From NCBI GenBank assembly GCA_964614415.1, contig CAZTLE010000212.1, positions 1-6,745 of the forward strand: 6,745 nucleotides of DNA, given 5' to 3'. The stretch is from CAZTLE01 sp964614415 (GTDB lineage Bacteria > Bacteroidota > Bacteroidia > Flavobacteriales > Flavobacteriaceae). Made by a program: the position numbers and the translations under genes. Below the pieces are notes generated by a model, which saw only the letters and a program-made list of their open reading frames with translations, had not been told where the DNA came from and did no database searches. Shown in pieces: positions 1 to 6,149 of this stretch; position 1 is the first letter of the stretch, and every line of letters starts with the position of its first letter.

Positions 1-398
1 GGTTGGATCAACGTACCAAACAAGGAGACTTCTATATAGAGTTCGGTGTGAATGCATCCTTTGTAGGAGGCGGATACTGGCATCCTTCTTCCAAAGAAAT
101 ACGAAGTATCCGGGAGGCGATCGACTATAACGGAGAGGACTTTCAGGAGATACTGGACGGTGCGGAATTCAAAAATACTTTCGGGGCACTTATCGATGAT
201 AATCCTCTGAAAGTGGCACCTAAGGGGTTTTCCAATGATCATCCCCATATCGAATTGCTCAAGCATCGATCTTTTGTCGTTGTACATTATTTTCAGCCTG
301 AGGATACCCAAGAAGACAATTTTAAAGAAAAACTGGTGGACGTGTACCGGGTAATGCTACCCTTCCGAAGGTATTTAAATGAGGCCGTTTCCGTGTAG
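1..398 (+). CDS. DUF2461 (TIGR02453) family protein, C-terminal part, 5' end cut by window
   Basis: The open frame runs in from the left edge, so the true start is outside the window. The TTG at base 3 is simply an in-frame leucine codon. About 131 residues remain. They match the C-terminal half of the DUF2461/TIGR02453 family of conserved bacterial and fungal proteins of unknown biochemical function. The family signature visible here is the strand FYIEFG followed by FVGGGYWHP, then a helix (about residues 29-40), a segment with LKVAPKGF, and a closing PFRRYLNEAV helix. Full-length members are usually around 220 residues, so roughly the first 90 are missing. No signal peptide can be judged. 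The gene ends inside the 3' end of convergent waaA, with a 24-base overlap and no room for a separate terminator between them. The family assignment is firm from the motif pattern. The function is unknown and I do not infer one. Confidence 0.85.
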   Translation, partial: LDQRTKQGDFYIEFGVNASFVGGGYWHPSSKEIRSIREAIDYNGEDFQEILDGAEFKNTFGALIDDNPLKVAPKGFSNDHPHIELLKHRSFVVVHYFQPEDTQEDNFKEKLVDVYRVMLPFRRYLNEAVSV

Positions 399-1628
399 TT
401 CCTCCAAATGGTTCATAATGGTTTGCGTGGCCCCTGTATTGCTATTCACAAAGTGTCCGCTAATCATTCCTGTCTTACTTCGGAAGTCTTTATCCTGAGT
501 CAATTTAGTGAGCACTTCGGTACACTCTTCGGCACTGGAGACGCTGTACAACCCAGCCAACTGACGTAACCGAATAGCTTCCGGGAATTTCTCGAAATTT
601 TTTCCAATGACCACCGGAATACCAAAAGTAGCCGGTTCCAGAATGTTGTGAAGTCCTGTGGTACCCATGGCTCCACCCACATAGGCAATGTCGGCATAAC
701 TGTAGATGCGGCTTAGAAGACCGATGGTATCTATGACCAGAACAGAGGTAGCCGCTGAACCACTGTCAGCCAGTTCCGAATAGAGCATAACAGATTTGGT
801 GCATTTTTTTCGAAAGCCAGCTATTTGGGCGTCATCGATTTTGTGAGGCGCAATTACAAATTTACAGTCACTACCTGCCCCATTAATGAACGGTAGTAGT
901 ACAGCCTCATCTTCCGGCCAGGTACTTCCACAAACTATACATAAACCTGAATTCGCAAAGGCATCCATGAAATCCAGGGAGTTGTCCATTTCAATTTGAT
1001 GTGAAACCCGATCAAAACGGGTATCACCACTTATCGTGACATTCGTAAATCCGATTTGCTGCAGTAAGGCCTTCGAATTATCATTCTGAACGAAGAAATG
1101 GTCTATAGTTCGCAGGGCCTTGCGCATGAAACCGCCATGTGGTTTGAAAAACAACTGCCCGGGTCTGAATAAGCCCGAAATGAGGATGGTAGGTACGTTT
1201 CTCTTCTTGAGCTCGAACAAGTAGTTAGGCCAAAACTCGTACTTCACGAAGATCGCAAGTTTGGGTTTGGCAAGGTCCAGGAAACGGACAGCGTTGGTCC
1301 GTGTATCCAAAGGCAGGTAGATAACGACATCTGCCAATGGGGTATTCTTCTTTATTTCATATCCGGAAGGAGAGAAAAATGTGATCACGAACTTATGATC
1401 AGGAAATCGTTTTTTCACAGCTTCGATAACCGGAACACCTTGTTCAAACTCTCCCAGTGATGCACAGTGCATCCAGATCACCTTATCGTTGGAGGAAAGC
1501 CCCGATTCAAGTTTCGCAAAGGAGTCTTTTCGACCTTGAACGAAGCGCTTCATTTTAGGGCTGAAGAGCTGTGCCCCCCAAAGAAAAAGATAGCTGCCGC
1601 GTACCAAGAAACCGTATAGACTTCGCAT
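375..1628 (-). CDS. waaA: 3-deoxy-D-manno-octulosonic acid (Kdo) transferase, GT30
   Basis: WaaA/KdtA transfers Kdo from CMP-Kdo to the lipid A precursor at the cytoplasmic face of the inner membrane, starting the LPS inner core. The 417-residue length is normal. Residues 5-22 form a hydrophobic N-terminal anchor. The N-terminal domain has HCASLGEFEQ (54-63), where E60 aligns with the catalytic base of GT30 enzymes, and KYEFWPN (129-135). The C-terminal Rossmann-like domain has GSTWPEDE (234-241), APHK (260-263), the VIDTIGLL strand (298-305), YVGGAMG (316-322) and GLHNILEPA (325-333), which together form the CMP-Kdo site. The ATG at 1628 gives the expected N-terminus. Whether the enzyme adds one or several Kdo units cannot be read from sequence. 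It is transcribed divergently from the aminotransferase/galE unit. Its stop (TAA, complement of 375-377) lies inside the convergent DUF2461 gene. I see no convincing promoter of its own in the 99-base gap upstream. Confidence 0.95.
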   Translation of the reverse strand: MRSLYGFLVRGSYLFLWGAQLFSPKMKRFVQGRKDSFAKLESGLSSNDKVIWMHCASLGEFEQGVPVIEAVKKRFPDHKFVITFFSPSGYEIKKNTPLADVVIYLPLDTRTNAVRFLDLAKPKLAIFVKYEFWPNYLFELKKRNVPTILISGLFRPGQLFFKPHGGFMRKALRTIDHFFVQNDNSKALLQQIGFTNVTISGDTRFDRVSHQIEMDNSLDFMDAFANSGLCIVCGSTWPEDEAVLLPFINGAGSDCKFVIAPHKIDDAQIAGFRKKCTKSVMLYSELADSGSAATSVLVIDTIGLLSRIYSYADIAYVGGAMGTTGLHNILEPATFGIPVVIGKNFEKFPEAIRLRQLAGLYSVSSAEECTEVLTKLTQDKDFRSKTGMISGHFVNSNTGATQTIMNHLEELHGNGLI

Positions 1629-1673
1629 GAAATTGAACTAGGTGTCTAAAATACGCTTCTTTGTGCAATTACA

Positions 1674-1704
1674 TTGCCTGCCGTTTTCAATTTTCGTAGT
1701 TTTG
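1674..1704 (+). promoter_or_regulatory. Bacteroidota-type promoter for the aminotransferase-galE-amidohydrolase unit
   Basis: A TTG at 1674-1676 is followed by a 20-base spacer and TAGTTTTG at 1697-1704. This matches the known -33 TTG / -7 TAnnTTTG consensus of Bacteroidota housekeeping sigma factors, with an exact -7 element and normal spacing. Transcription would start near 1709-1712, giving a leader of under 20 bases before the ATG at 1728. The leader has no Shine-Dalgarno sequence, which is usual in this phylum. The longest possible open frame for the aminotransferase begins on this same TTG, so that upstream start can be ruled out. The position inside a divergent gap and the orientation both support the call. 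Confidence 0.7.
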
Positions 1705-1727
1705 AAAGCATTCTTTTGTTGCGTCAT

Positions 1728-2885
1728 ATGAGAAAAATTCAGATGGTTGACCTTAAAGGTCAATATGAGAAGATCAAGGAACAAGTGGACCAATCGGTAT
1801 TGGAAGTGATCGGATCTTCCGCTTTCATCAATGGCCCTGAAGTACATGAATTTCAGCGGGAATTAGAGCAGTATTTGGGAGTCAATCACGTTATCCCATG
1901 CGCTAACGGAACAGACGCTCTTCAAATCTGTATGATGGCATTAGGACTGAAACCTGGCGATGAAGTTATCACCGCCGATTTCACATTTGCCGCAACCGTT
2001 GAAGTGATCGCTTTACTGGGATTAACACCGGTATTAGTTGATGTAGACCCGGTAACATTTAATATAGATGTTGATGCGGTTAAGCGCGCCATTACCCCAA
2101 AAACCAAAGCCATTGTGCCCGTACATCTGTTCGGTTTGGCGGCGGATATGGATGCCATAATGGAAATTGCAAATGAGCACGATCTCTATGTAATCGAAGA
2201 TAACGCTCAGGGGATAGGTGGCGATTATATGTCATCGGACGGAAGTTCCCGAAAAACGGGTGGAATCGGGCATGTAGCCTCTACCTCTTTCTTTCCTTCC
2301 AAGAACCTGGGTTGCTATGGCGACGGTGGGGCTATCTTCACCAATGATGATGAACTGGCACATACGATTCGCGGTATTGTGAATCATGGAATGTATACCC
2401 GATATTACCATGACGTGGTGGGTGTAAATTCGCGCCTGGATTCTATTCAGGCGACAATTCTAAGAGCAAAACTTCCGCACCTGGACGAATACAACGAGCT
2501 ACGTCGCGATGCTGCCCGTAAGTATACCCGGGCGTTTGAAGGGCAACCCAATATCATCACTCCTTCCGGAGTCTGTGAGGAAGCTTCCTGTGTATGCGAC
2601 ACCTGTAACTGTCATGTATTTCATCAATATACCCTCAGGGTTTTGAACACGGATCGTGATGCGCTTGCGAGCCATCTGAATGAACAGGGAATCCCCTGTG
2701 GTATTTATTATCCGGTGCCACTGCACTTACAGAAGGCCTATCGGGATGATCGATACAACGAGGAAGACTTTCCGGTGACCAATCAGCTGGTTAAAGAGGT
2801 TATTTCGCTACCTATGCATACCGAACTGGATGATGAACAGATCGCGTTCATCACGACGACGCTCATCAATTTTGTGAACGGCTAA
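1728..2885 (+). CDS. DegT/DnrJ/EryC1/StrS family PLP-dependent sugar aminotransferase (WbpE/WlbC-like)
   Basis: The 385-residue protein is a fold-type I PLP enzyme that would transfer an amino group, usually from glutamate, to a keto sugar nucleotide in the cytoplasm. From the ATG at 1728 it shows the VDLKGQY start (7-13), INGPEV (34-39), CANGTDALQI (58-67), GDEVITADFTFAAT (77-90), the PLP-contacting IEDNAQ (156-161, D158), and SFFPSKNLGCYGDGGAIF (187-204) with Schiff-base K192. NSRLDSIQA (234-242) and the C-terminal IYYPVPLHLQ (326-335) follow. From memory this most resembles Pseudomonas WbpE, which makes 3-amino sugar nucleotides for O-antigen. GnnB- or FdtB-like substrates are alternatives, and no partner dehydrogenase is visible here. 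A Cys-rich insertion lies at 283-296. The start at 1728 is chosen because the earlier in-frame TTG is the -33 promoter box and the family begins at this point. The stop overlaps the galE start by one base. Confidence 0.9.
   Translation: MRKIQMVDLKGQYEKIKEQVDQSVLEVIGSSAFINGPEVHEFQRELEQYLGVNHVIPCANGTDALQICMMALGLKPGDEVITADFTFAATVEVIALLGLTPVLVDVDPVTFNIDVDAVKRAITPKTKAIVPVHLFGLAADMDAIMEIANEHDLYVIEDNAQGIGGDYMSSDGSSRKTGGIGHVASTSFFPSKNLGCYGDGGAIFTNDDELAHTIRGIVNHGMYTRYYHDVVGVNSRLDSIQATILRAKLPHLDEYNELRRDAARKYTRAFEGQPNIITPSGVCEEASCVCDTCNCHVFHQYTLRVLNTDRDALASHLNEQGIPCGIYYPVPLHLQKAYRDDRYNEEDFPVTNQLVKEVISLPMHTELDDEQIAFITTTLINFVNG
2574..2615 (+). other. Cysteine cluster (C-x4-C-x-C-x2-C-x-C-H) inside the aminotransferase
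   Basis: Residues 283-296 of the aminotransferase hold C283, C288, C290, C293, C295 and H296, five cysteines in thirteen residues. The cluster lies directly before the conserved VFHQYTLRV strand. Compared with WbpE as I recall it, the loop is about nine residues longer and has gained all of these cysteines. The pattern could bind zinc or another metal, or form disulfides. Which of these applies is inference. The base sequence is in frame and uncomplicated, so this is not a frameshift artefact. Confidence 0.6.
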
Positions 2886-3904
2886 TGAAAAAAGTTCTTG
2901 TTACCGGTGGGTTGGGATACATAGGTTCCCATACCGTGGTCGAGTTACAACAATCGGGCTTCGAGGTGGTGATCGTCGATGATCTTTCCAATTCAACTTT
3001 AGACGTTCTCGACGGTATAACAAAAATAACCCAACACAAACCTGATTTTGAAAAACTGGATCTTCGGGACAAGGAGCGGGTGGTTGCGTTCTTCAAAAAG
3101 CATAATGACATCAATGGGATCATTCATTTTGCGGCCAGCAAAGCCGTAGGTGAAAGTGTGGAGAAGCCCTTGTTGTATTATGAGAATAATCTCAATACAC
3201 TTATCTATTTGTTGCAGCAGTGCGAGCAACACCGTATTCAAAACTTTATTTTCAGTTCTTCCTGCACGGTATATGGAGAGCCGGATTCACTTCCAATTAC
3301 AGAAGATGCGCCCGTCAAAGTAGCTGCTTCGCCATACGGAAATACGAAGCAGATCAGTGAAGAAATTCTTTCGGATACCTGTGCTGCCTCTCAGTTAAAC
3401 GCCATCGCATTACGTTATTTCAATCCTATAGGAGCACATAGCTCTGCTGAGATTGGTGAGCTGCCCGTGGGGGTTCCTCAGAATCTTGTACCTTTCATAA
3501 CGCAGACAGCGGCAGGAGTGCGGGAGGAGCTATCCGTTTTTGGAGATGATTATCCTACGAAAGACGGGAGCTGTATCCGGGATTACATCCATGTAGTAGA
3601 CCTTGCCAAGGCCCATGTAGTTGCCCTGGAAAGACTTTTCGGACGGCAGAATGCCGATCAGTACGAGGTTTTTAATGTAGGCACGGGAAGAGGAAGCTCG
3701 GTGCTTGAGGTAGTACATGCTTTTGAAAGAGTAACAGGCGAAAAACTACCGTATCGAGTGGTGGATCGGCGGCCCGGAGATGTAGTTGCCGTGTATGCCG
3801 ATACCTCAAGAGCCAATGAGCAGCTCAATTGGAAGGCTGAACACACTATGGAACAGGCCCTGGCATCGGCCTGGAACTGGGAGCAAAAAATAAGATCTAA
3901 ATAA
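2885..3904 (+). CDS. galE: UDP-glucose 4-epimerase
   Basis: GalE interconverts UDP-glucose and UDP-galactose with tightly bound NAD in the cytoplasm, supplying galactose for surface polysaccharide or using it in the Leloir pathway. The 339 residues match the E. coli length (338). Visible signatures are the NAD-binding GGLGYIGSH (8-16), HFAASKAVGES (81-91), FSSSCTVYG (123-131) with catalytic S126, SPYGNTK (149-155) with Y151 and K155 as the YxxxK pair, RYFNPIGAH (177-185), the nucleotide-binding RDYIHVVDL (232-240) and VFNVGTGRG (262-270). E. coli Y299, the residue that limits activity on N-acetylated sugars, aligns with V303 here, so activity on UDP-GlcNAc/UDP-GalNAc is possible. The ATG shares one base with the preceding TAA (TAATG), suggesting translational coupling to the aminotransferase. 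The next gene follows after 7 bases. Confidence 0.95.
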   Translation: MKKVLVTGGLGYIGSHTVVELQQSGFEVVIVDDLSNSTLDVLDGITKITQHKPDFEKLDLRDKERVVAFFKKHNDINGIIHFAASKAVGESVEKPLLYYENNLNTLIYLLQQCEQHRIQNFIFSSSCTVYGEPDSLPITEDAPVKVAASPYGNTKQISEEILSDTCAASQLNAIALRYFNPIGAHSSAEIGELPVGVPQNLVPFITQTAAGVREELSVFGDDYPTKDGSCIRDYIHVVDLAKAHVVALERLFGRQNADQYEVFNVGTGRGSSVLEVVHAFERVTGEKLPYRVVDRRPGDVVAVYADTSRANEQLNWKAEHTMEQALASAWNWEQKIRSK

Positions 3905-3911
3905 CCTAACT

Positions 3912-5189
3912 ATGAAACACGTATTAGCGCTGTTGCTGCTCTTCTCTTTTATGGGAAGTTCGGCACAAGATATCTATCTGCACTGCGGAAAGATAATCGA
4001 CACCAAGAATGGTCGTATGTTGGACAACAAAACGATCGTAGTATCCGGAAACAAGATTCAGGGTATTGAGGACGGTTTTTCTCCTCCCCGCAACAAGGGT
4101 GATCAGACCATCGATCTGAAGGGATATGTGGTCATGCCAGGACTCATTGATATGCATGTACACATTGAAGGCGAAACCAGTCCCACCCGGTACCTGGAGG
4201 TATTTACGTTGAACGATGCCGATGTGGCCTTATCGGCTGCAGAGATTGCCAATCGTACACTGATGGCGGGATTCACAACGGTTAGAGACCTCGGTGGAAG
4301 CGGTGTAAATGTTTCGTTACGAAATGCTATCGCACGTGGAAAAGTACCGGGTCCCAGAATATTCACGTGTGAGAAAGCCATTGGGACGACAGGCGGGCAT
4401 GCCGACCCAACCAACGGCCGCCGGAAAGAACTGATGGGAGATCCCGGACCCAAAGAGGGGGTGGTCAACAGTGTGGATGACGCCTATAAAGCGGTACGGC
4501 AACGATATAAGAACGGTGCCGATTGGATTAAAATAACGGCGACAGGCGGTGTGCTCAGTGTGGCCAAGAACGGTCAAAATCCGCAGTTTACGCAAGAGGA
4601 GGTAAATGCAATCGTGGCCGCTGCCAACGACTACGGCCTTAAAGTGGCGGCACACGCCCATGGGGTAGAAGGAATGCAAAGAGCGATTCGGGCCGGTGTG
4701 ACAACCATTGAACACGGATCGTTAATGGACAAGGAAACCATGGATTTGATGAAACAATATGGAACCTATCTGGTGCCAACGATCTCAGCGGGTAAATATG
4801 TTGCTGAAAAAGCCAAAACACCGGGTTACTACCCGGCGATCATTGTTCCTAAAGCGTTGGAGATCGGCTCCAAGATCCAGGATATGTACGCGAGAGCTTA
4901 TGCTGAAGGCGTGAATATTGCCTTTGGAACAGACGCGGGTGTATTCCCTCATGGCGAGAATGGAAAAGAGTTTGGCTATATGGTGGAAGCCGGAATGCCG
5001 GCGATGGAGACTATCCAATCGGCTACCATTGTAAATGCCGAATTGCTGGATATGAAAGAGCAATTAGGTCAATTAGCCGAAGGGTTTCTTGCCGATATTG
5101 TCGCTGTGAATGAAGACCCTACTCAGAACATCAAGACCATGGAAGATGTGGTATTTGTTATGAAGGATGGAAAGATATATAAGCAATAG
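3912..5189 (+). CDS. Secreted metal-dependent amidohydrolase (imidazolonepropionase/prolidase-like)
   Basis: The protein has 425 residues. The N-terminus has a lysine/histidine start, a hydrophobic core (about 4-14) and GSSA|QD, giving a likely signal peptidase I cut after A18. There is no lipobox, so a periplasmic or exported location is expected. The mature part is an amidohydrolase-superfamily barrel of the cd01299-like group, which includes Xaa-Pro and Xaa-Arg/Lys dipeptidases and related hydrolases. Expected metal ligands are present: H82 and H84 in MHVH, K207 in DWIKITATGG (the carboxylated lysine), H248 in AAHAHG, H268 in IEHGS and D341 in FGTDAG. GGHAD (161-165) is also typical of the group. 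The C-terminal sandwich domain ends in VVFVMKDGKIY (413-423). The substrate cannot be set from sequence; a dipeptide or cyclic amide is the usual range. It is the last gene of the unit begun at 1728 and is closed by the hairpin at 5208-5233. Confidence 0.88.
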   Translation: MKHVLALLLLFSFMGSSAQDIYLHCGKIIDTKNGRMLDNKTIVVSGNKIQGIEDGFSPPRNKGDQTIDLKGYVVMPGLIDMHVHIEGETSPTRYLEVFTLNDADVALSAAEIANRTLMAGFTTVRDLGGSGVNVSLRNAIARGKVPGPRIFTCEKAIGTTGGHADPTNGRRKELMGDPGPKEGVVNSVDDAYKAVRQRYKNGADWIKITATGGVLSVAKNGQNPQFTQEEVNAIVAAANDYGLKVAAHAHGVEGMQRAIRAGVTTIEHGSLMDKETMDLMKQYGTYLVPTISAGKYVAEKAKTPGYYPAIIVPKALEIGSKIQDMYARAYAEGVNIAFGTDAGVFPHGENGKEFGYMVEAGMPAMETIQSATIVNAELLDMKEQLGQLAEGFLADIVAVNEDPTQNIKTMEDVVFVMKDGKIYKQ

Positions 5190-5207
5190 AAAGTTGTAAA
5201 GTATAAG

Positions 5208-5233
5208 AAAAAAGCTCCTTTAGGAGCTTTTTT
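5208..5233. terminator. Bidirectional intrinsic terminator between convergent genes
   Basis: AAAAAAGCTCC (5208-5218), loop TTTA (5219-5222) and GGAGCTTTTTT (5223-5233) form a perfect 11-base-pair stem, with the G/C-containing core at 5213-5218 and 5223-5228. A T-run follows on the + strand (5228-5234). The A-run at 5208-5213 supplies the matching U-tract for the - strand. It therefore can end both the amidohydrolase operon and fabD. The fabD stop codon (5233-5235) overlaps the edge of the structure. Confidence 0.85.
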
Positions 5234-6114
5234 TATATCCCAGCCTTTTCAGCCGTAACACCTCGATCGATCTTCCGGAGTAATCCCTGAAGTACATTTC
5301 CGGGACCTACTTCCACAAAATGACTGGCGCCATCGGCGATCATGTGCTGCATGCTCTGCGTCCATTTCACGGGTGCCGTTAATTGAGCGATAAGATTTTC
5401 TTTGATTTTGGATGGGTCTGTGACCGCCGTCGTGCTTACATTCTGGTAAACGGGGCAAGCCGGTTCAGTAAATTGTGTGTTTTCTATGGCGGATGCCAGT
5501 TCTTCTCTTGCAGGTTCCATTAACGGACTGTGAAAAGCGCCTCCTACAGGGAGTACAAGAGCCCTTCTGGCACCGGCTTCGGTCATGGCCTCGCAGGCTT
5601 TTCCAACAGCTTCAATCTCTCCTGAAATCACAAGCTGACCGGGGCAATTATAATTGGCAGCGACCACCACACCATCGGTTTCTTCACAAATGCGTTCTAC
5701 TACGTCATCATCCAGGCCTAATACGGCTGCCATGGTAGAGGGCTGCATTTCACAAGCTTTCTGCATAGCCTGGGCCCGTCGTGAGACCAATGATAATCCA
5801 TCATCGAAAGCAATCGTCCTGTTAGCAACCAGGGCAGAGAGTTCTCCCAAAGAGTGGCCGGCTACCATATCCGGTTGGAAAGAATCGCCCATAACTTCAG
5901 CAAGAATGGTGGAATGTAAGAAGATGGCAGGTTGCGTCACCTTGGTCTCTTTTAACTCCTCGGCGGTGCCTTCAAACATGGTTCGGGTAATATCGAACCC
6001 AAGTATTTCGTTGGCACGTTCGAATAACTCTTTTGCTTTGGAAGAAGCTTCGTACAAGTCCTGACCCATTCCTGTGAATTGAGCCCCTTGTCCAGGAAAA
6101 ATGTATGCTTTCAT
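5233..6114 (-). CDS. fabD: Malonyl-CoA:ACP transacylase
   Basis: FabD moves the malonyl group from coenzyme A to acyl carrier protein, making the extender unit for type II fatty-acid synthesis in the cytoplasm. The 293-residue length is normal. The sequence shows FPGQGAQ (6-12), the nucleophile motif GHSLGE (86-91) with S88, R113 in SRRAQAM (the carboxylate-binding arginine), GAFHSPLM (192-199) with catalytic H195, Q244 in the oxyanion-type position, and the closing VEVGPGNVLQGL (267-278). All key residues are present, so it should be active. No fabH, fabG, acpP or fabF lies beside it, unlike the classic fab cluster. The stop codon sits in the shared terminator. The upstream gene ends 35 bases before the start, so cotranscription is likely, with a possible internal promoter at 6133-6140. 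Confidence 0.95.
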   Translation of the reverse strand: MKAYIFPGQGAQFTGMGQDLYEASSKAKELFERANEILGFDITRTMFEGTAEELKETKVTQPAIFLHSTILAEVMGDSFQPDMVAGHSLGELSALVANRTIAFDDGLSLVSRRAQAMQKACEMQPSTMAAVLGLDDDVVERICEETDGVVVAANYNCPGQLVISGEIEAVGKACEAMTEAGARRALVLPVGGAFHSPLMEPAREELASAIENTQFTEPACPVYQNVSTTAVTDPSKIKENLIAQLTAPVKWTQSMQHMIADGASHFVEVGPGNVLQGLLRKIDRGVTAEKAGI

Positions 6115-6132
6115 TCGATTGGTTTTAGGCTA

Positions 6133-6140
6133 CAAAAATA
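6133..6140 (-). promoter_or_regulatory. Candidate -7 element upstream of fabD
   Basis: On the - strand this reads TATTTTTG, an exact TAnnTTTG element, 18 bases upstream of the fabD ATG. It would give a very short leader. No TTG is found 17-23 bases further upstream on the - strand, so the -33 half is missing or degenerate. The region is A/T-rich and an 8-base match can arise by chance. The placement in the only gap before fabD makes it plausible as an internal promoter. Confidence 0.4.
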
Positions 6141-6149
6141 GTCTTTTCT

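Noticed and set aside
1..398. Truncation of the DUF2461 gene as a pseudogene
   Set aside because: The frame is open to the first base and begins mid-domain, so the window edge explains the missing N-terminus.
1646..1653. Possible -7 element for waaA on the - strand (TATTTTAG)
   Set aside because: It has one mismatch to TAnnTTTG and no TTG at 17-23 bases upstream on that strand. The distance to the ATG is suitable, but the evidence is too weak to list.
1638..1847. 69-codon - strand open frame across the divergent gap and the start of the aminotransferase
   Set aside because: It overlaps the promoter and the conserved N-terminus of the aminotransferase and has no homology that I recognise.
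4103..4715. Two long - strand open frames (121 and 132 codons) opposite the amidohydrolase
   Set aside because: Both fall inside a well-conserved gene, show no recognisable motifs and have no promoter or start context. They are best explained as antisense shadows.
5654..6064. 136-codon open frame on the + strand opposite fabD
   Set aside because: It lies wholly within fabD on the opposite strand. Its translation is rich in Ser and resembles no family, and the fabD frame is complete with all catalytic residues.
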